Of a DNA stretch of 49,773 nt, positions 1 through 8,833 are shown in pieces. How positions within the stretch are numbered: position 1 is the stretch's first letter; each line of letters starts with the position of its first letter. This DNA comes from Marinilabiliaceae bacterium. Its GTDB lineage: Bacteria; Bacteroidota; Bacteroidia; Bacteroidales; Marinilabiliaceae. Made by a program: the position numbers and the translations under genes. The notes beneath the pieces are model-generated. The model did no database searches. It was not told the origin of the DNA and saw only the letters and a program-made list of their open reading frames with translations. Location: assembly GCA_016342595.1 (NCBI GenBank), contig JAEINY010000011.1, positions 1-49,773 on the forward strand, written 5' to 3'.

Positions 1-105
1 CCATTGTGAATTTTTCTTCTAACTTCAGCCTTCTAGCTTGTTCCTCTTGATGTACTAACTATCTCATGCACTAATCATCCCAATGGCTACTCACGAACTT
101 CTATT

Positions 106-2442
106 TTAATTACTGTAATAATCACTTCCATAGCCATAATTGTAGCTGTAACCTCTTTTGTTAACTGGTATATCATTTAATAAGAGGCAAAGATTTTTCA
201 TGGATTTGATTTTTTGATCATTTAAGAGGTTTTCCAATAGTGGTTTTGGCGTCATGTTATGGCGCGTCACCAGGATGTTAATGTCTGTATATTTTGCCAA
301 TAATTGAGCATCTGTGACCAATCCGATGGGAGGGGTGTCAATGATAATGACATCATACAACTGTTTTAATTCTTGAAGCAGTGTTTGTGTGTGTGGCCCC
401 GCAATGAGTTCTACTGGGTTGGGAGGGATTTCACCGGTGGGTATGACTTCCAGAAATGGAATCTCAGTAGCTTCAATGATATGATTGTTAGATAAATCGT
501 GATCTTTTACCAGGAATCGACTCAAGCCGTGACTATTGGTTTTGATGTTCATGTACTTCTCAATGGTGGGTTTGCGCAGGTCAAATCCGATGAGAATGGT
601 TTTCTTTCCCAATTGGGCGTAGGAGGTGGCCAGGTTAACCGCACAAAAGGTTTTTCCCTCCCCAGGTAAACTGGATGTTATTAAAATAGTTCGGTTGGAG
701 GCGGTAGACGGATAAAAATCAATGGCTGTCCGAATACTGCGAATGGATTCAGCCAGCACCGAGCGAGGATTGTGTATCATGGCGATGCCATTTTGCTTCT
801 TTATTCTGGCCGGAATGATGCCTATAAAAGGTAAATTGGTTAGGGTGTTAAGGTCTTCTTTGCTTAGTACTTTGTTGTTGAAGAAGACAACAGCAAAAAT
901 GATCACAGCAGGAAAGAACAAACCCAATAAAACTACAATGATGATGAAGCGTTTCTGGTCTGGTGCCACTTTTCCTCTGGGGGAAGCTGCTTCAATGATT
1001 TCATTATCCGGCATGTTAGAGGCTTTAGCCAATTGGGCTTCTGACCGTCGTTCCATGAGGTAGGTGTACATGTTATCTGTAGACTGAAACTTTCGTTCAA
1101 TATCGAACTGTATTTGTTCGGTTTTAGGTAAGCGTCGAATTTGTCTGCTGAGTTGCATGAGTCGGGTATCTATGTCAGCTAACGCAGTTGTAGTTGTATT
1201 AATGTTACTTTTTGCTTGTTGTAAGATCGAATTTTTCAGAGTTTCAATTTGTCGACTGATTCTTGTAATGCTCGGATTTTCAATTTTGGAATTGAACTGT
1301 AAACTAGCTTTTTCTGCATTTAAGGCGGATAGTTCAGATATCATTTGTGTTAATACCTCGTTATTGACACCTTGTGAGGAGGGGGGCAATAAGTTTAGTA
1401 CATTCTGATCGCTTTGCAGGAACTCGGTCAGGTATTTATAATAGTCCAATTGAAGAGTAACATTTGTTTTTTGAATTTCCAGTTCCTGTGATTGTTCGAT
1501 AATCATCTGGCCTTGCATGGAGATATCCATCATTTCATTACGTGAACGGAAATTTTCTAACATATTTTTTGCTACACTTAGAGAGTCACTCACGCCTACC
1601 AGTTGTCTTTCAATAAAATTGATGGTGTTGTTGGCAATTTGGTTTTTTTTCTCCAAGGTGTAGTTGACCGAATTAATAGCCAGCTGATTTAAAAAATCTT
1701 TGCCTTTTTGAATGTTGTTTTCGTGTATGGAAATTTCGTAGATGGAAGAACCCCGTTGCACCGGAGTGATGCGCACTTTCTTTTGGTAATGGGCAATGAG
1801 CCACTGAGAATCATGAATTTTAAAGCTATAGTTTTTATGGCGCTCAATAGCACTCGTAAATCTATTTTCAATAGGTCGAACTGAGAAGGAGGCATTGGGT
1901 AACTCAATTTTTTCGAATAATTTATGTTTTTCGACAAATTCATCCTGCCCTTCAATTCTTAAATAAAACTCCTTATCAGATATAAATTCCAAATGGATGA
2001 AGTTGTTTAGTAGTTGATGTCCAATAGTGTCGGGTACAATTTTGAATGGTTTTTTTTTGTAAATTTCCTGGGTCAGAAACATTTCTTTTTTAAAATAGGA
2101 GATTGTAAAATCCAACTGCTGAAGGGTTTTTTCTATTTGACTGAATGAGGTTAAGATGATAAGTTGGTTTTCAATATTATTAATGGTGCCTAGATTAATG
2201 CCTGGCAGGGCTCCTTCTTCAGACCCAATTGTTGGTAGTTGTCCTTGATTATCTGAGATTAGCAGGCGGTTGCCAATTTCATACATGGGCAATGTTTTTT
2301 TGAGCAAATAAAAGGCTCCACCGGTTGCTAAAAACAGACAGATAGGTATAATGTACCAATATTGGAGCGCTCTATAAAAGACATTTTTTAAATCAAAGCT
2401 CTTTTCATTATAGAGACTTTCCTCTGTGTATTCACCATTCAT
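106..2442 (-). CDS. Wzc-like polysaccharide copolymerase / BY-kinase
   Basis: Inner-membrane chain-length determinant fused to a bacterial tyrosine kinase; it pairs with the outer-membrane exporter encoded just upstream to control capsule or exopolysaccharide assembly. The 778-residue protein has an N-terminal membrane segment (about residues 30-48), a long periplasmic coiled-coil region, a second membrane segment (about 497-520) and a cytosolic ATPase. The ATPase shows Walker A SSLPGEGKT, Walker A' ILIGFDLRKPT and Walker B VIIIDTPP. The tail is a tyrosine cluster (YSYNYGYGSDYY), the usual autophosphorylation site. The gene starts 2 nt after the exporter stop codon, so the two are surely cotranscribed. 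Length and domain order are typical of the Bacteroidota family. Confidence 0.95.
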   Translation of the reverse strand: MNGEYTEESLYNEKSFDLKNVFYRALQYWYIIPICLFLATGGAFYLLKKTLPMYEIGNRLLISDNQGQLPTIGSEEGALPGINLGTINNIENQLIILTSFSQIEKTLQQLDFTISYFKKEMFLTQEIYKKKPFKIVPDTIGHQLLNNFIHLEFISDKEFYLRIEGQDEFVEKHKLFEKIELPNASFSVRPIENRFTSAIERHKNYSFKIHDSQWLIAHYQKKVRITPVQRGSSIYEISIHENNIQKGKDFLNQLAINSVNYTLEKKNQIANNTINFIERQLVGVSDSLSVAKNMLENFRSRNEMMDISMQGQMIIEQSQELEIQKTNVTLQLDYYKYLTEFLQSDQNVLNLLPPSSQGVNNEVLTQMISELSALNAEKASLQFNSKIENPSITRISRQIETLKNSILQQAKSNINTTTTALADIDTRLMQLSRQIRRLPKTEQIQFDIERKFQSTDNMYTYLMERRSEAQLAKASNMPDNEIIEAASPRGKVAPDQKRFIIIVVLLGLFFPAVIIFAVVFFNNKVLSKEDLNTLTNLPFIGIIPARIKKQNGIAMIHNPRSVLAESIRSIRTAIDFYPSTASNRTILITSSLPGEGKTFCAVNLATSYAQLGKKTILIGFDLRKPTIEKYMNIKTNSHGLSRFLVKDHDLSNNHIIEATEIPFLEVIPTGEIPPNPVELIAGPHTQTLLQELKQLYDVIIIDTPPIGLVTDAQLLAKYTDINILVTRHNMTPKPLLENLLNDQKIKSMKNLCLLLNDIPVNKRGYSYNYGYGSDYYSN

Positions 2443-2444
2443 AA

Positions 2445-3242
2445 TTAGTTATTGTTAGCGTTTTGTTGCGTATTGTAAAAAGTAAATAGCAAAAGGGCTG
2501 TATTAATAAAGGTCAAAGTCAACCCAATTGGAATTGTACTTAGACTCACCGATTTCAGGCGACGCGGTTCCACATAGATGATATCACCAGGCTTCAGGTA
2601 AAAATAAGGGGAAAATAGCAGGTTATCATCCAGAGTGTTGATCACAATCATCTGTTGTACATCTCCATCTTTTCGGATCAATCGAACTTTTTTTCTGTTG
2701 GCAAAGTCACTCATATCACCTGCCAGACTAAGTGCTTCGATTAGGTTAATTTCTTCATCATAGAGAAGAAACCGACCAGGTGTTCTAACTTCTCCAATGA
2801 TCGTAATGTTATCATTGAGTAGTTTTACGGTAATACTGCTCTCTTCTAGGTATTTAGAGACAGCAAGCTGGAGTTTTTGCCGGACTTCCTCTAATGTTAA
2901 ATTAGCTACATATATTTTACCCACGAACGGAAATTGAATGGAGCCATCCTGTTCCACACGATAGCCAGCCAGACTGGCAGCCATTGGATTTTCAATTCTG
3001 GTTGTTGCTCCTGATTCATTATTTAAAAAGGCCGAGGTGCGATCGTCCAAACTAGTGACGCGTATGTATAAATTATCATTGGGTTTCACCAGGTAGGACG
3101 TTTTATCCGGTCTATATGAGGCTTCCACTTCTTCCAGTTTTTGAGCAATATCCCCTTGCATATAGATGGATTTTTTTAAGGAGACGCAAGAACTAAATAA
3201 TAAGGCAATAAATAAACTAAGAACTAAGGTGTACTTCTTCAT
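2445..3242 (-). CDS. Wza-like polysaccharide export lipoprotein
   Basis: Outer-membrane polysaccharide exporter subunit of the Wza/BexD type. The 265-residue protein begins with a lipoprotein signal ending in the lipobox LFSSC. A Poly_export domain follows (NDNLYIRVTSLD, then YRVEQDGSIQFPFVGKIYV) and a SLBB-type repeat (ITIIGEVRTPGRFLLYDEEINLIEAL). A C-terminal hydrophobic stretch (about residues 235-257) could be a membrane anchor. It is the first gene of the minus-strand pair with the Wzc-like kinase. A TATATTTG box lies 59 nt upstream on its strand. It is shorter than E. coli Wza (about 380 residues) but normal for Bacteroidota. Confidence 0.93.
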   Translation of the reverse strand: MKKYTLVLSLFIALLFSSCVSLKKSIYMQGDIAQKLEEVEASYRPDKTSYLVKPNDNLYIRVTSLDDRTSAFLNNESGATTRIENPMAASLAGYRVEQDGSIQFPFVGKIYVANLTLEEVRQKLQLAVSKYLEESSITVKLLNDNITIIGEVRTPGRFLLYDEEINLIEALSLAGDMSDFANRKKVRLIRKDGDVQQMIVINTLDDNLLFSPYFYLKPGDIIYVEPRRLKSVSLSTIPIGLTLTFINTALLLFTFYNTQQNANNN

Positions 3243-3300
3243 GAATTGGTGTTTTCCGTTAGGTATTTATTTAGTATCTCTAATTCATTTGAATGAAATA

Positions 3301-3308
3301 CAAATATA
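3301..3308 (-). promoter_or_regulatory. -7 element for the wza/wzc pair
   Basis: On the minus strand this reads TATATTTG, an exact match to the Bacteroidota -7 consensus TAnnTTTG, about 60 nt before the exporter start codon. I do not see a clear TTTG -33 box at 19-21 bp, so the call rests on the -7 box and position only. Confidence 0.45.
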
Positions 3309-3403
3309 GGGGCTGTATATTAATTTTAATCAGTGCATTTATGTTGTTTGTCAAAAAAAGGTTCCTTTTTTTAATGTCCACTAATTTTTCAAATTATAAC
3401 TAA

Positions 3404-3560
3404 TAACCTGAGTTCGACTTTGGAGTTGTTGATAATTCAAATGATGAATTTACCTTAAAAGCATTTCGCCATGCAGTGGCAGTTTATTCTCGCCCAATGG
3501 CATTGCCTTGGGATGAATTGACTTGGGCTTTCAGCCCGACTTATTATCGAACTCTGGTTA
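3404..3560. repeat. MITE-like element with imperfect terminal inverted repeats
   Basis: The left end TAACCTGAGTTCGA (3404-3417) is matched in inverted orientation by the right end TCGAACTCTGGTTA (3547-3560), 13 of 14 positions. Inside are two short hairpins, CAATG-G-CATTG (3495-3505) and GGGCT-TTC-AGCCC (3525-3537). No intact gene is present; one reading frame stays open through the element for about 58 codons without a good start. It sits in the 627-bp gap between the exporter gene and the broken lipoprotein gene. Nothing else recognisable is in that gap. Confidence 0.45.
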
Positions 3561-3869
3561 GCATAAAAGACAGTTATGCAGCTTAGTGTTTTCAGCCGGA
3601 AAACCAATTAATGTTAATTCGTGTCATCAGTGGTTAAGGAAAAGCCTGCGCCGCTGGCTATGACAGCATCCTACAGTTATGCAGGTAGCATGGGGAATGT
3701 AAATTGATACCATTCCTTTAAGGGGGGGGCGTAGGATAAAAATATATCGTTTATATCCTATCTGTTTGTCAAGAAAAATGAGTCGATAATCAATTTTAAC
3801 TTCAGGCTAAGTTTGAGATGATTATTTTGATTGTCATAATGCAATGTTTTTTTAGTTAAAGTTTCAATC

Positions 3870-4747
3870 GTGAAGTATCTGTATTTATTTTTTTTGTCAA
3901 TTATTATCGTCTCCTGTACACAAGATGGGTATAAGGAATCTCTTAAGAGTGAAGTAGATGCTGTTAACATCCTGTTTTTGCATCACAGTACAGGAAATAA
4001 TATTTCTAAGGGAACTACAGCAGAAGGAAAGGCAGATGCGATCGTATGGTTATAAAACTATAATGAGGAGAATGAAAGGCAATATAACCTGGTTGAAAAA
4101 GCATTTCCATTAAGTAAGAAATTTCCTTATCTGCCAGGTTACGGCTGGAACAACTACTCCTCCGATTATTACAATATATGGGTGAAGAATGGAGATAAGG
4201 ATACTTATAAATTTGAGCCAACTTTAAAAACACTCACCCCCTTATGGGAGGTTATCATTTATAAACACTGCTTCCCGGTTACTGCCATCAATTAGGATGA
4301 TATACCTGATATTAACTCTTCCAGAAAAACGATTGTCAACTACAAATTGCTGTATGAAGTTTTAAAGGAGAAAATGCGAGAGTATCCCGATACTAAATTT
4401 ATTGTCTGGACGGGAGCCGCATTAACCAGATCTAAAACCAATGAAGAATCTGCATTTCGAGCAAGAAAATTCCTTAATTTGGTGAAAGAAGAGGGGGATG
4501 AGCCTAATGATAATATTTATGTCTGGGATTTTTACGAATTGGAAACAGAGGGTGGATTGTACTTATTAGATGAATATGCAGTTAAGCCTTCCTATTCTCA
4601 CGTGAGCAAAAAAAAAGTTCACGGGTAGCTCCTTTTTTTTGTCAAAGGGTAGTCGATATTATTGAGCTTAATGGGGACGGTACATCTTTAACAGGTGAAT
4701 TAAAGTTTTGTAATAATACGGATTCTACTTTAATAGTTTTGAAGTAA
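3870..4747 (+). pseudogene. Broken SGNH/GDSL-like secreted lipoprotein gene
   Basis: A degraded gene for a lipoprotein of about 290 residues. The first piece has a signal peptide with lipobox (IIIVSC) and the motif ILFLHHSTGNN. The same frame is interrupted by stops at 4053-4055 (TAA) and 4293-4295 (TAG) but continues to read sensibly (KFPYLPGYGWNNYSSDYYN, then TKFIVWTGAALTRS). A further shift at the A-run near 4608-4616 moves the frame to one that reads SRVAPFFCQRVVDIIE and ends at 4747. The late serine-rich SH...N-S-R-V-A block followed by a helix is reminiscent of SGNH-type hydrolases, an inference from motif shape only. Two stops plus a frameshift argue for real decay rather than a single sequencing error. 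Confidence 0.7.
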
Positions 4748-4797
4748 TAAGAGAACTTGATTTTGTACTAGAAAGTAGTTAACTTTTTTATCCAAAA

Positions 4798-4866
4798 AAA
4801 GGATACAATCGTTTAGGATTTGAAAGGATCGGACAGAGAATAGAATCCTGTCGTTACTATGTGTAA
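4798..4866 (+). pseudogene. Possible GNAT acetyltransferase C-terminal remnant
   Basis: An open stretch of 22 codons ends KGYNRLGFERIGQRIESCRYYV then a stop; the core YNRLGFERIGQR resembles the Y-x-K-x-GF-E-x-x-G-x-R ending of many GNAT acetyltransferases. The bases before it contain in-frame stops, so no intact gene remains. The rest of the 4748-5013 gap shows nothing I can name. Confidence 0.25.
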
Positions 4867-5013
4867 GTATTTTGGAAATGAAAATACGTTTTTATGTGAT
4901 ACCATCTTAAGTCAATGATTTTGGTAGCAATTTATGAGTGTATAATATGTTCAATGTATACCTGTTTTACCTTTTCTCTAGTTGGGTATTATTAACTATT
5001 AAATTTTTAGAAA

Positions 5014-5256
5014 ATGAAAGATAAGATACGAAATTTTATTGCGGAGACCACCTTTTCAGAACCGGGAACTATTCAGGATGGTACACTGATTTTTGATGAG
5101 GGGATTTTTGACTCCATGGGACTGTTAGGTCTGATCAATTATTTAGAAACAGAATTTGGTGTTGTAACAGATGATACTGAACTGCAGGAAGAAAATTTTG
5201 GCAGTGTAGAACGGATTGCCACTTTTGTTGAGCGTAAGGTGGCTATGGCTGGTTAA
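5014..5256 (+). CDS. Acyl carrier protein
   Basis: An 80-residue acidic carrier protein of the phosphopantetheine-binding family. The attachment serine is in FDSMGLLGLINYLETEFGV (about residues 32-50); DSMG stands where DSL is more common, as often seen in stand-alone carriers of secondary or envelope pathways. It would present an acyl or aminoacyl group as a thioester. It is the first gene of the plus-strand module with the amidotransferase, NadE-like enzyme and acyl ligase downstream, so the acyl ligase is its likely loading enzyme. It is unlikely to be the housekeeping fatty-acid AcpP because fab genes are absent nearby and the sequence is divergent. Confidence 0.88.
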   Translation: MKDKIRNFIAETTFSEPGTIQDGTLIFDEGIFDSMGLLGLINYLETEFGVVTDDTELQEENFGSVERIATFVERKVAMAG

Positions 5257-5270
5257 ATTGCACTGGTAGC

Positions 5271-5430
5271 GTGTTCAAAAAATAGTAGTTACGCAAAGCT
5301 GTATGGAGAAAACACAAAGGAGCACTGAGATAATAACTCATTCTTTGCTGAATGGATGGTATTAAAATTCTATGTGAACTACTTTTATTTTTTAGCTCAG
5401 GGAGCTCGGTGTAACATTTTTAGGCAAAAC
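5271..5430 (+). repeat. Dispersed non-coding repeat, copy A
   Basis: This 160-bp stretch aligns by eye, with substitutions and small indels, to the reverse complement of 31329-31478. Shared blocks are GTTCAAAAAATAGTAGTTAC (starting 5273), AGAAAACACA, TGTGAACT, CTCAGGGAGCTCGGTGTAAC and a closing CAAAAC. It occupies most of the 421-bp gap between the carrier protein and the amidotransferase. A short open frame (5356-5583) inside it has no recognisable product. Confidence 0.55.
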
Positions 5431-5677
5431 AAACCAGCCCGATATCTATCGGACTACAAAGACGGGTTAACTTTGCTCTCCCAAAGGACGCGCCATTTGA
5501 TTATTAAACATTATTTCATGAACGATCTGATAGTCATAAGTGAAGAGTCTAAAGTGAAAAGTGTGCTCATATTGATCGTCTGATACAATCCATGATAATT
5601 CGCTGAAAGTAGATTGTTGATTTGATGTAAGATCATTTTTATTGTGGAAGCTGAATCTAATTTATTATTATTTTAGT

Positions 5678-7660
5678 ATGTGTGGAATTGCTGGTTTTGT
5701 TAATCCTGATGTGTCAGAATCTTCCGAATTGATTTTGAACCGTATGTTGACACGAATTCAACATAGAGGACCTGATGAATGCGGATTATATCTGAATAAG
5801 CAGGCCTGCATTGGAAATGTTAGACTAAGCATTGTGGACCTTGCCAGCGGGCAACAGCCCTTGTCTACAGAGGATGAATCCATGTGGATAGCTTACAATG
5901 GTGAAGTATATAATCATCCGGAGCTAAAAGAGGATTTGGTGCGCAAAGGACACCGATTTCGGACTAATTGTGATACTGAAGTTGTCTTACATTTATATCA
6001 GGAATATGGAGCAAAGTGTTTACTCATGTTAAACGGGCAGTTTGCTTTTTCCATATGGGATGAACGGAAGAAAGAGTTGTTTTTAGCTCGTGATCGAATG
6101 GGTATCAGGCCTCTTTTTTATACATTCAAAAATAAAACAATAGTTTTTGGTTCAGAGGTCAAATCCATATTTGAATATCCCGGTATTGAAAGGCAACTAT
6201 CTTATAAATCATTAAAGGAAGTGTTTAGTTTTTGGACCACCTTAACGCCCAATTCAGCCTTCAAAGATATATATGAAATACCTCCGGGACATTTTGGTAT
6301 TTTTAAGGATGGAAAATTCAATTTGAAGCGGTACTGGTCTCTTTCGTTTTCAAAACAAAACGGGAGTTCTGGTAATTTAGGGGAGTCTATTGAAGAATTT
6401 AGCAGTTTATTTGAGGATTCCATTTCCTTAAGAATGAGAGCGGATGTGCCGGTTGCGGCTTATCTTAGTGGCGGGTTGGATTCAAGCAGTACAACAGCTT
6501 TTATCAAGAAATTATTTCCTCAGGCTCTAAATACTTTTTCAATTGGTTTTGAGGATAAGGATTTCGATGAAACAATGTATCAAAAAGAAGTGGCGGATTA
6601 TTTTGATACGAATCATCGGTCAGTTTCTTTTAAGAATGATGATGTGACGGATTTATTTGAAAAAGTGATTTGGCATACGGAGATTCCTGTTTTGCGATCC
6701 GCACCATTTCCAATGTACCGATTGTCCAAACTTGTTCGTGATTCAGGTATAAAAGTGGTGGTAAGCGGAGAAGGAGCTGATGAGGCCTTAGGTGGATATA
6801 ATATATTTAAGGAAGTTTTGATCCGTCATTTTTGGGCTCGGATTCCCCAGTCTAAGATCAGACCTTTACTTTTAAAAAAGTTATATCCATATATTCCACA
6901 ATTACAGAATGCGAATGTTTCCTTGTTACGATTGTTTTTTGGGTATCAATTGGAGAACACACGTTCGCCAATTTATTCACACCTGCTGCGGTGGAATAAT
7001 TCAGGAAAAATAATGAATCATTTATCGCAAGAGGTAAAGGATTCCATTGATGGGTATAATCCAATTGCTTCATATGCTGAATCAATTATTAGTGAAATTA
7101 GTGACTATTCTCCTTTAGCGAAAGCTCAGTTTATTGAATCAAATGTGTTTTTGTCAGGATATTTGTTGTCTTCCCAAGGTGATCGCGTTGCTATGGCCAA
7201 CTCAGTGGAAGGACGATATCCGTTTTTAGACCATCGAATGCTTGAGTTTTGTGCCAGGTTACCAGATAAATTCAAATTGAATGGGATGGATGAAAAGTAT
7301 CTTCTTAAACAGTTGATGAAAGGTAAAATACCTGATTCGGTTGTGAAAAGGCCAAAACAAGCCTATAGAGCACCTATCGCTTCAGCGCTTTTGGCGGATA
7401 AAAATGGATTTGTGGATAACACTTTGGATTATTCACAATTGAAAGAAACAGCTTTTTTTAATCCAAAATCTGTTCAATTATTACTGAAGCGATTAAAAAA
7501 TAGTAGTCAGGTTAGCGAAGTTGACAATATGGCATTAATGGGATTGCTGTCTACTCAGGTGGTCCATAATAAATTTGTTCGGGATTTTCATCACCTCACT
7601 CAATCTGAATTGAGAAGAGGTGTGGTGATGAATCGAAAGCAAGTGAAAATTAATAAGTGA
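5678..7660 (+). CDS. asnB: Asparagine synthase-type glutamine amidotransferase
   Basis: Class II glutamine amidotransferase fused to an ATP-dependent amide synthetase. I start it at the ATG giving MCGIAGF, because Cys2 becomes the N-terminal nucleophile; an ATG 36 nt upstream would block this. The 660-residue protein has RIQHRGPDECG, YNGEVYNHPEL and TDTEVVLHLY-type glutaminase motifs (residues 1-210). The synthetase PP-loop is AAYLSGGLDSSS, followed by VVSGEGADEALGGYN. Family members make asparagine or amidate sugars and other acids in polysaccharide clusters. Its position between a carrier protein and a NadE-like enzyme in a capsule region favours the second role, by inference. Start-to-stop it is intact. 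Confidence 0.9.
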   Translation: MCGIAGFVNPDVSESSELILNRMLTRIQHRGPDECGLYLNKQACIGNVRLSIVDLASGQQPLSTEDESMWIAYNGEVYNHPELKEDLVRKGHRFRTNCDTEVVLHLYQEYGAKCLLMLNGQFAFSIWDERKKELFLARDRMGIRPLFYTFKNKTIVFGSEVKSIFEYPGIERQLSYKSLKEVFSFWTTLTPNSAFKDIYEIPPGHFGIFKDGKFNLKRYWSLSFSKQNGSSGNLGESIEEFSSLFEDSISLRMRADVPVAAYLSGGLDSSSTTAFIKKLFPQALNTFSIGFEDKDFDETMYQKEVADYFDTNHRSVSFKNDDVTDLFEKVIWHTEIPVLRSAPFPMYRLSKLVRDSGIKVVVSGEGADEALGGYNIFKEVLIRHFWARIPQSKIRPLLLKKLYPYIPQLQNANVSLLRLFFGYQLENTRSPIYSHLLRWNNSGKIMNHLSQEVKDSIDGYNPIASYAESIISEISDYSPLAKAQFIESNVFLSGYLLSSQGDRVAMANSVEGRYPFLDHRMLEFCARLPDKFKLNGMDEKYLLKQLMKGKIPDSVVKRPKQAYRAPIASALLADKNGFVDNTLDYSQLKETAFFNPKSVQLLLKRLKNSSQVSEVDNMALMGLLSTQVVHNKFVRDFHHLTQSELRRGVVMNRKQVKINK

Positions 7661-7687
7661 TAAATTAGAAACGTAAAATATATTAAG

Positions 7688-8710
7688 ATGAAATCAAACC
7701 ATACTGAATTTTCACGTGAGATACTCCGTTTAGGAGATGTTGATGAAGTAGTCGATCAATTATGTGTTAAGTTACGAGAAGACGTTTTTAAACGTTTTCG
7801 TCGAATGGGAGGAGTTATTGGTGTGAGTGGTGGGATCGATTCTTCCGTGACATTAGCTATTGCTGTTAAGGCTTTGGGAGCTGAAAAACTATTGGGTGTG
7901 ATGTTGCCGGAAACGGATTCGAGTCCTGATAGTGAAGATTTAGCGCGTAAATTAACCGATAAGTTTGGTGTTAAGGCGATTGTTGAAAATATTAGTGGCG
8001 CTTTGGAGGGATTTGGTTGTTACAGGCGACGTGACGAGGCTGTTAAACGAGTTATACCTGAATACGATCCTGCATGTGATAAAATGAAAGTGGTTATTCC
8101 ACAGGAGTTTGTTAATAAAAACTTACCGCCGGTTCATTATGTCTCTGTAATATTTAAAGATGGATCTGAAAAGCAGGCACGATTGCCTATGAATGAATAT
8201 TTGCAAATTGTCGCAGCCTCTAACTTTAAACAACGCAGTCGTATGTCAATGATTTATTATCATGCGGAAGCATTGCATTATGCTGTTTTAGGTACTCCTA
8301 ATAAGCACGAGGTACAACAAGGGTTTTTTGTAAAGTATGGAGATGGTGCTGCAGACGTCATGCCTATTGGTAATTTGTATAAAACTCAGGTATATGAAAT
8401 TGCCAGGCATCTGGGAGTACCAGAAGGTATAATAAATCGACAGCCGACAACTGATACTTATTCAGCAGAACAATCACAAGAGGAATTTTTCTATCAGATG
8501 CCATTTGAATCCATGGATCTTCTTTGGTATGGATGGGAGAATGGTTATACACCTTCTGAGGTGGCGCCAGTCATGGGTATGACAGAAGATCAGGTGGTCA
8601 GGATTTATCGGAATTTTGAGCGCAAACAAAAAACAACTGAATACTTGAGGACTCCTCCTTTGCATGATTATTTTAGAACGCATGAAGGATATCCTTCTGA
8701 AATTGTTTGA
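7688..8710 (+). CDS. NadE-like ATP-pyrophosphatase amidase/ligase
   Basis: A 340-residue member of the NAD synthase family without a glutaminase domain. The PP-loop GVSGGIDSSV is at residues 45-54. Further family landmarks are NFKQRSRMSMIYYHAE, GTPNKHE, FVKYGDGAADVMPIGNLYKTQVYEIARHLGVP (about residues 222-255) and an unusual TDTYSAEQSQEEF where ordinary NadE has a DLxPxQTDE-like segment. It also carries an insert (about residues 105-160) not expected in the roughly 270-residue ammonia-dependent enzymes. It lies 27 nt after the amidotransferase gene. I infer an amide-forming enzyme for a pathway acid, perhaps channelled ammonia from the neighbour, but real NAD synthase activity cannot be excluded. 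Confidence 0.75.
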   Translation: MKSNHTEFSREILRLGDVDEVVDQLCVKLREDVFKRFRRMGGVIGVSGGIDSSVTLAIAVKALGAEKLLGVMLPETDSSPDSEDLARKLTDKFGVKAIVENISGALEGFGCYRRRDEAVKRVIPEYDPACDKMKVVIPQEFVNKNLPPVHYVSVIFKDGSEKQARLPMNEYLQIVAASNFKQRSRMSMIYYHAEALHYAVLGTPNKHEVQQGFFVKYGDGAADVMPIGNLYKTQVYEIARHLGVPEGIINRQPTTDTYSAEQSQEEFFYQMPFESMDLLWYGWENGYTPSEVAPVMGMTEDQVVRIYRNFERKQKTTEYLRTPPLHDYFRTHEGYPSEIV

Positions 8711-8833
8711 TAAAATTTGTGCTTATGAAGTAGAGTAAAACTACTCTTTCCTCTGGAAATTACTGTTTTTAGACTGGTTGCAAAATGGTGATTTAATAAC
8801 TGTTTTTTCGTTCATCTACTTTTAATTGACATT

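Noticed and set aside
3411..3590. A 58-codon open frame inside the MITE-like element
   Set aside because: It has no start codon and is made of palindromic sequence; protein character is likely fortuitous.
5356..5583. A 75-residue ORF before the amidotransferase
   Set aside because: It begins within the dispersed repeat and shows no domain or ribosome-binding signal.
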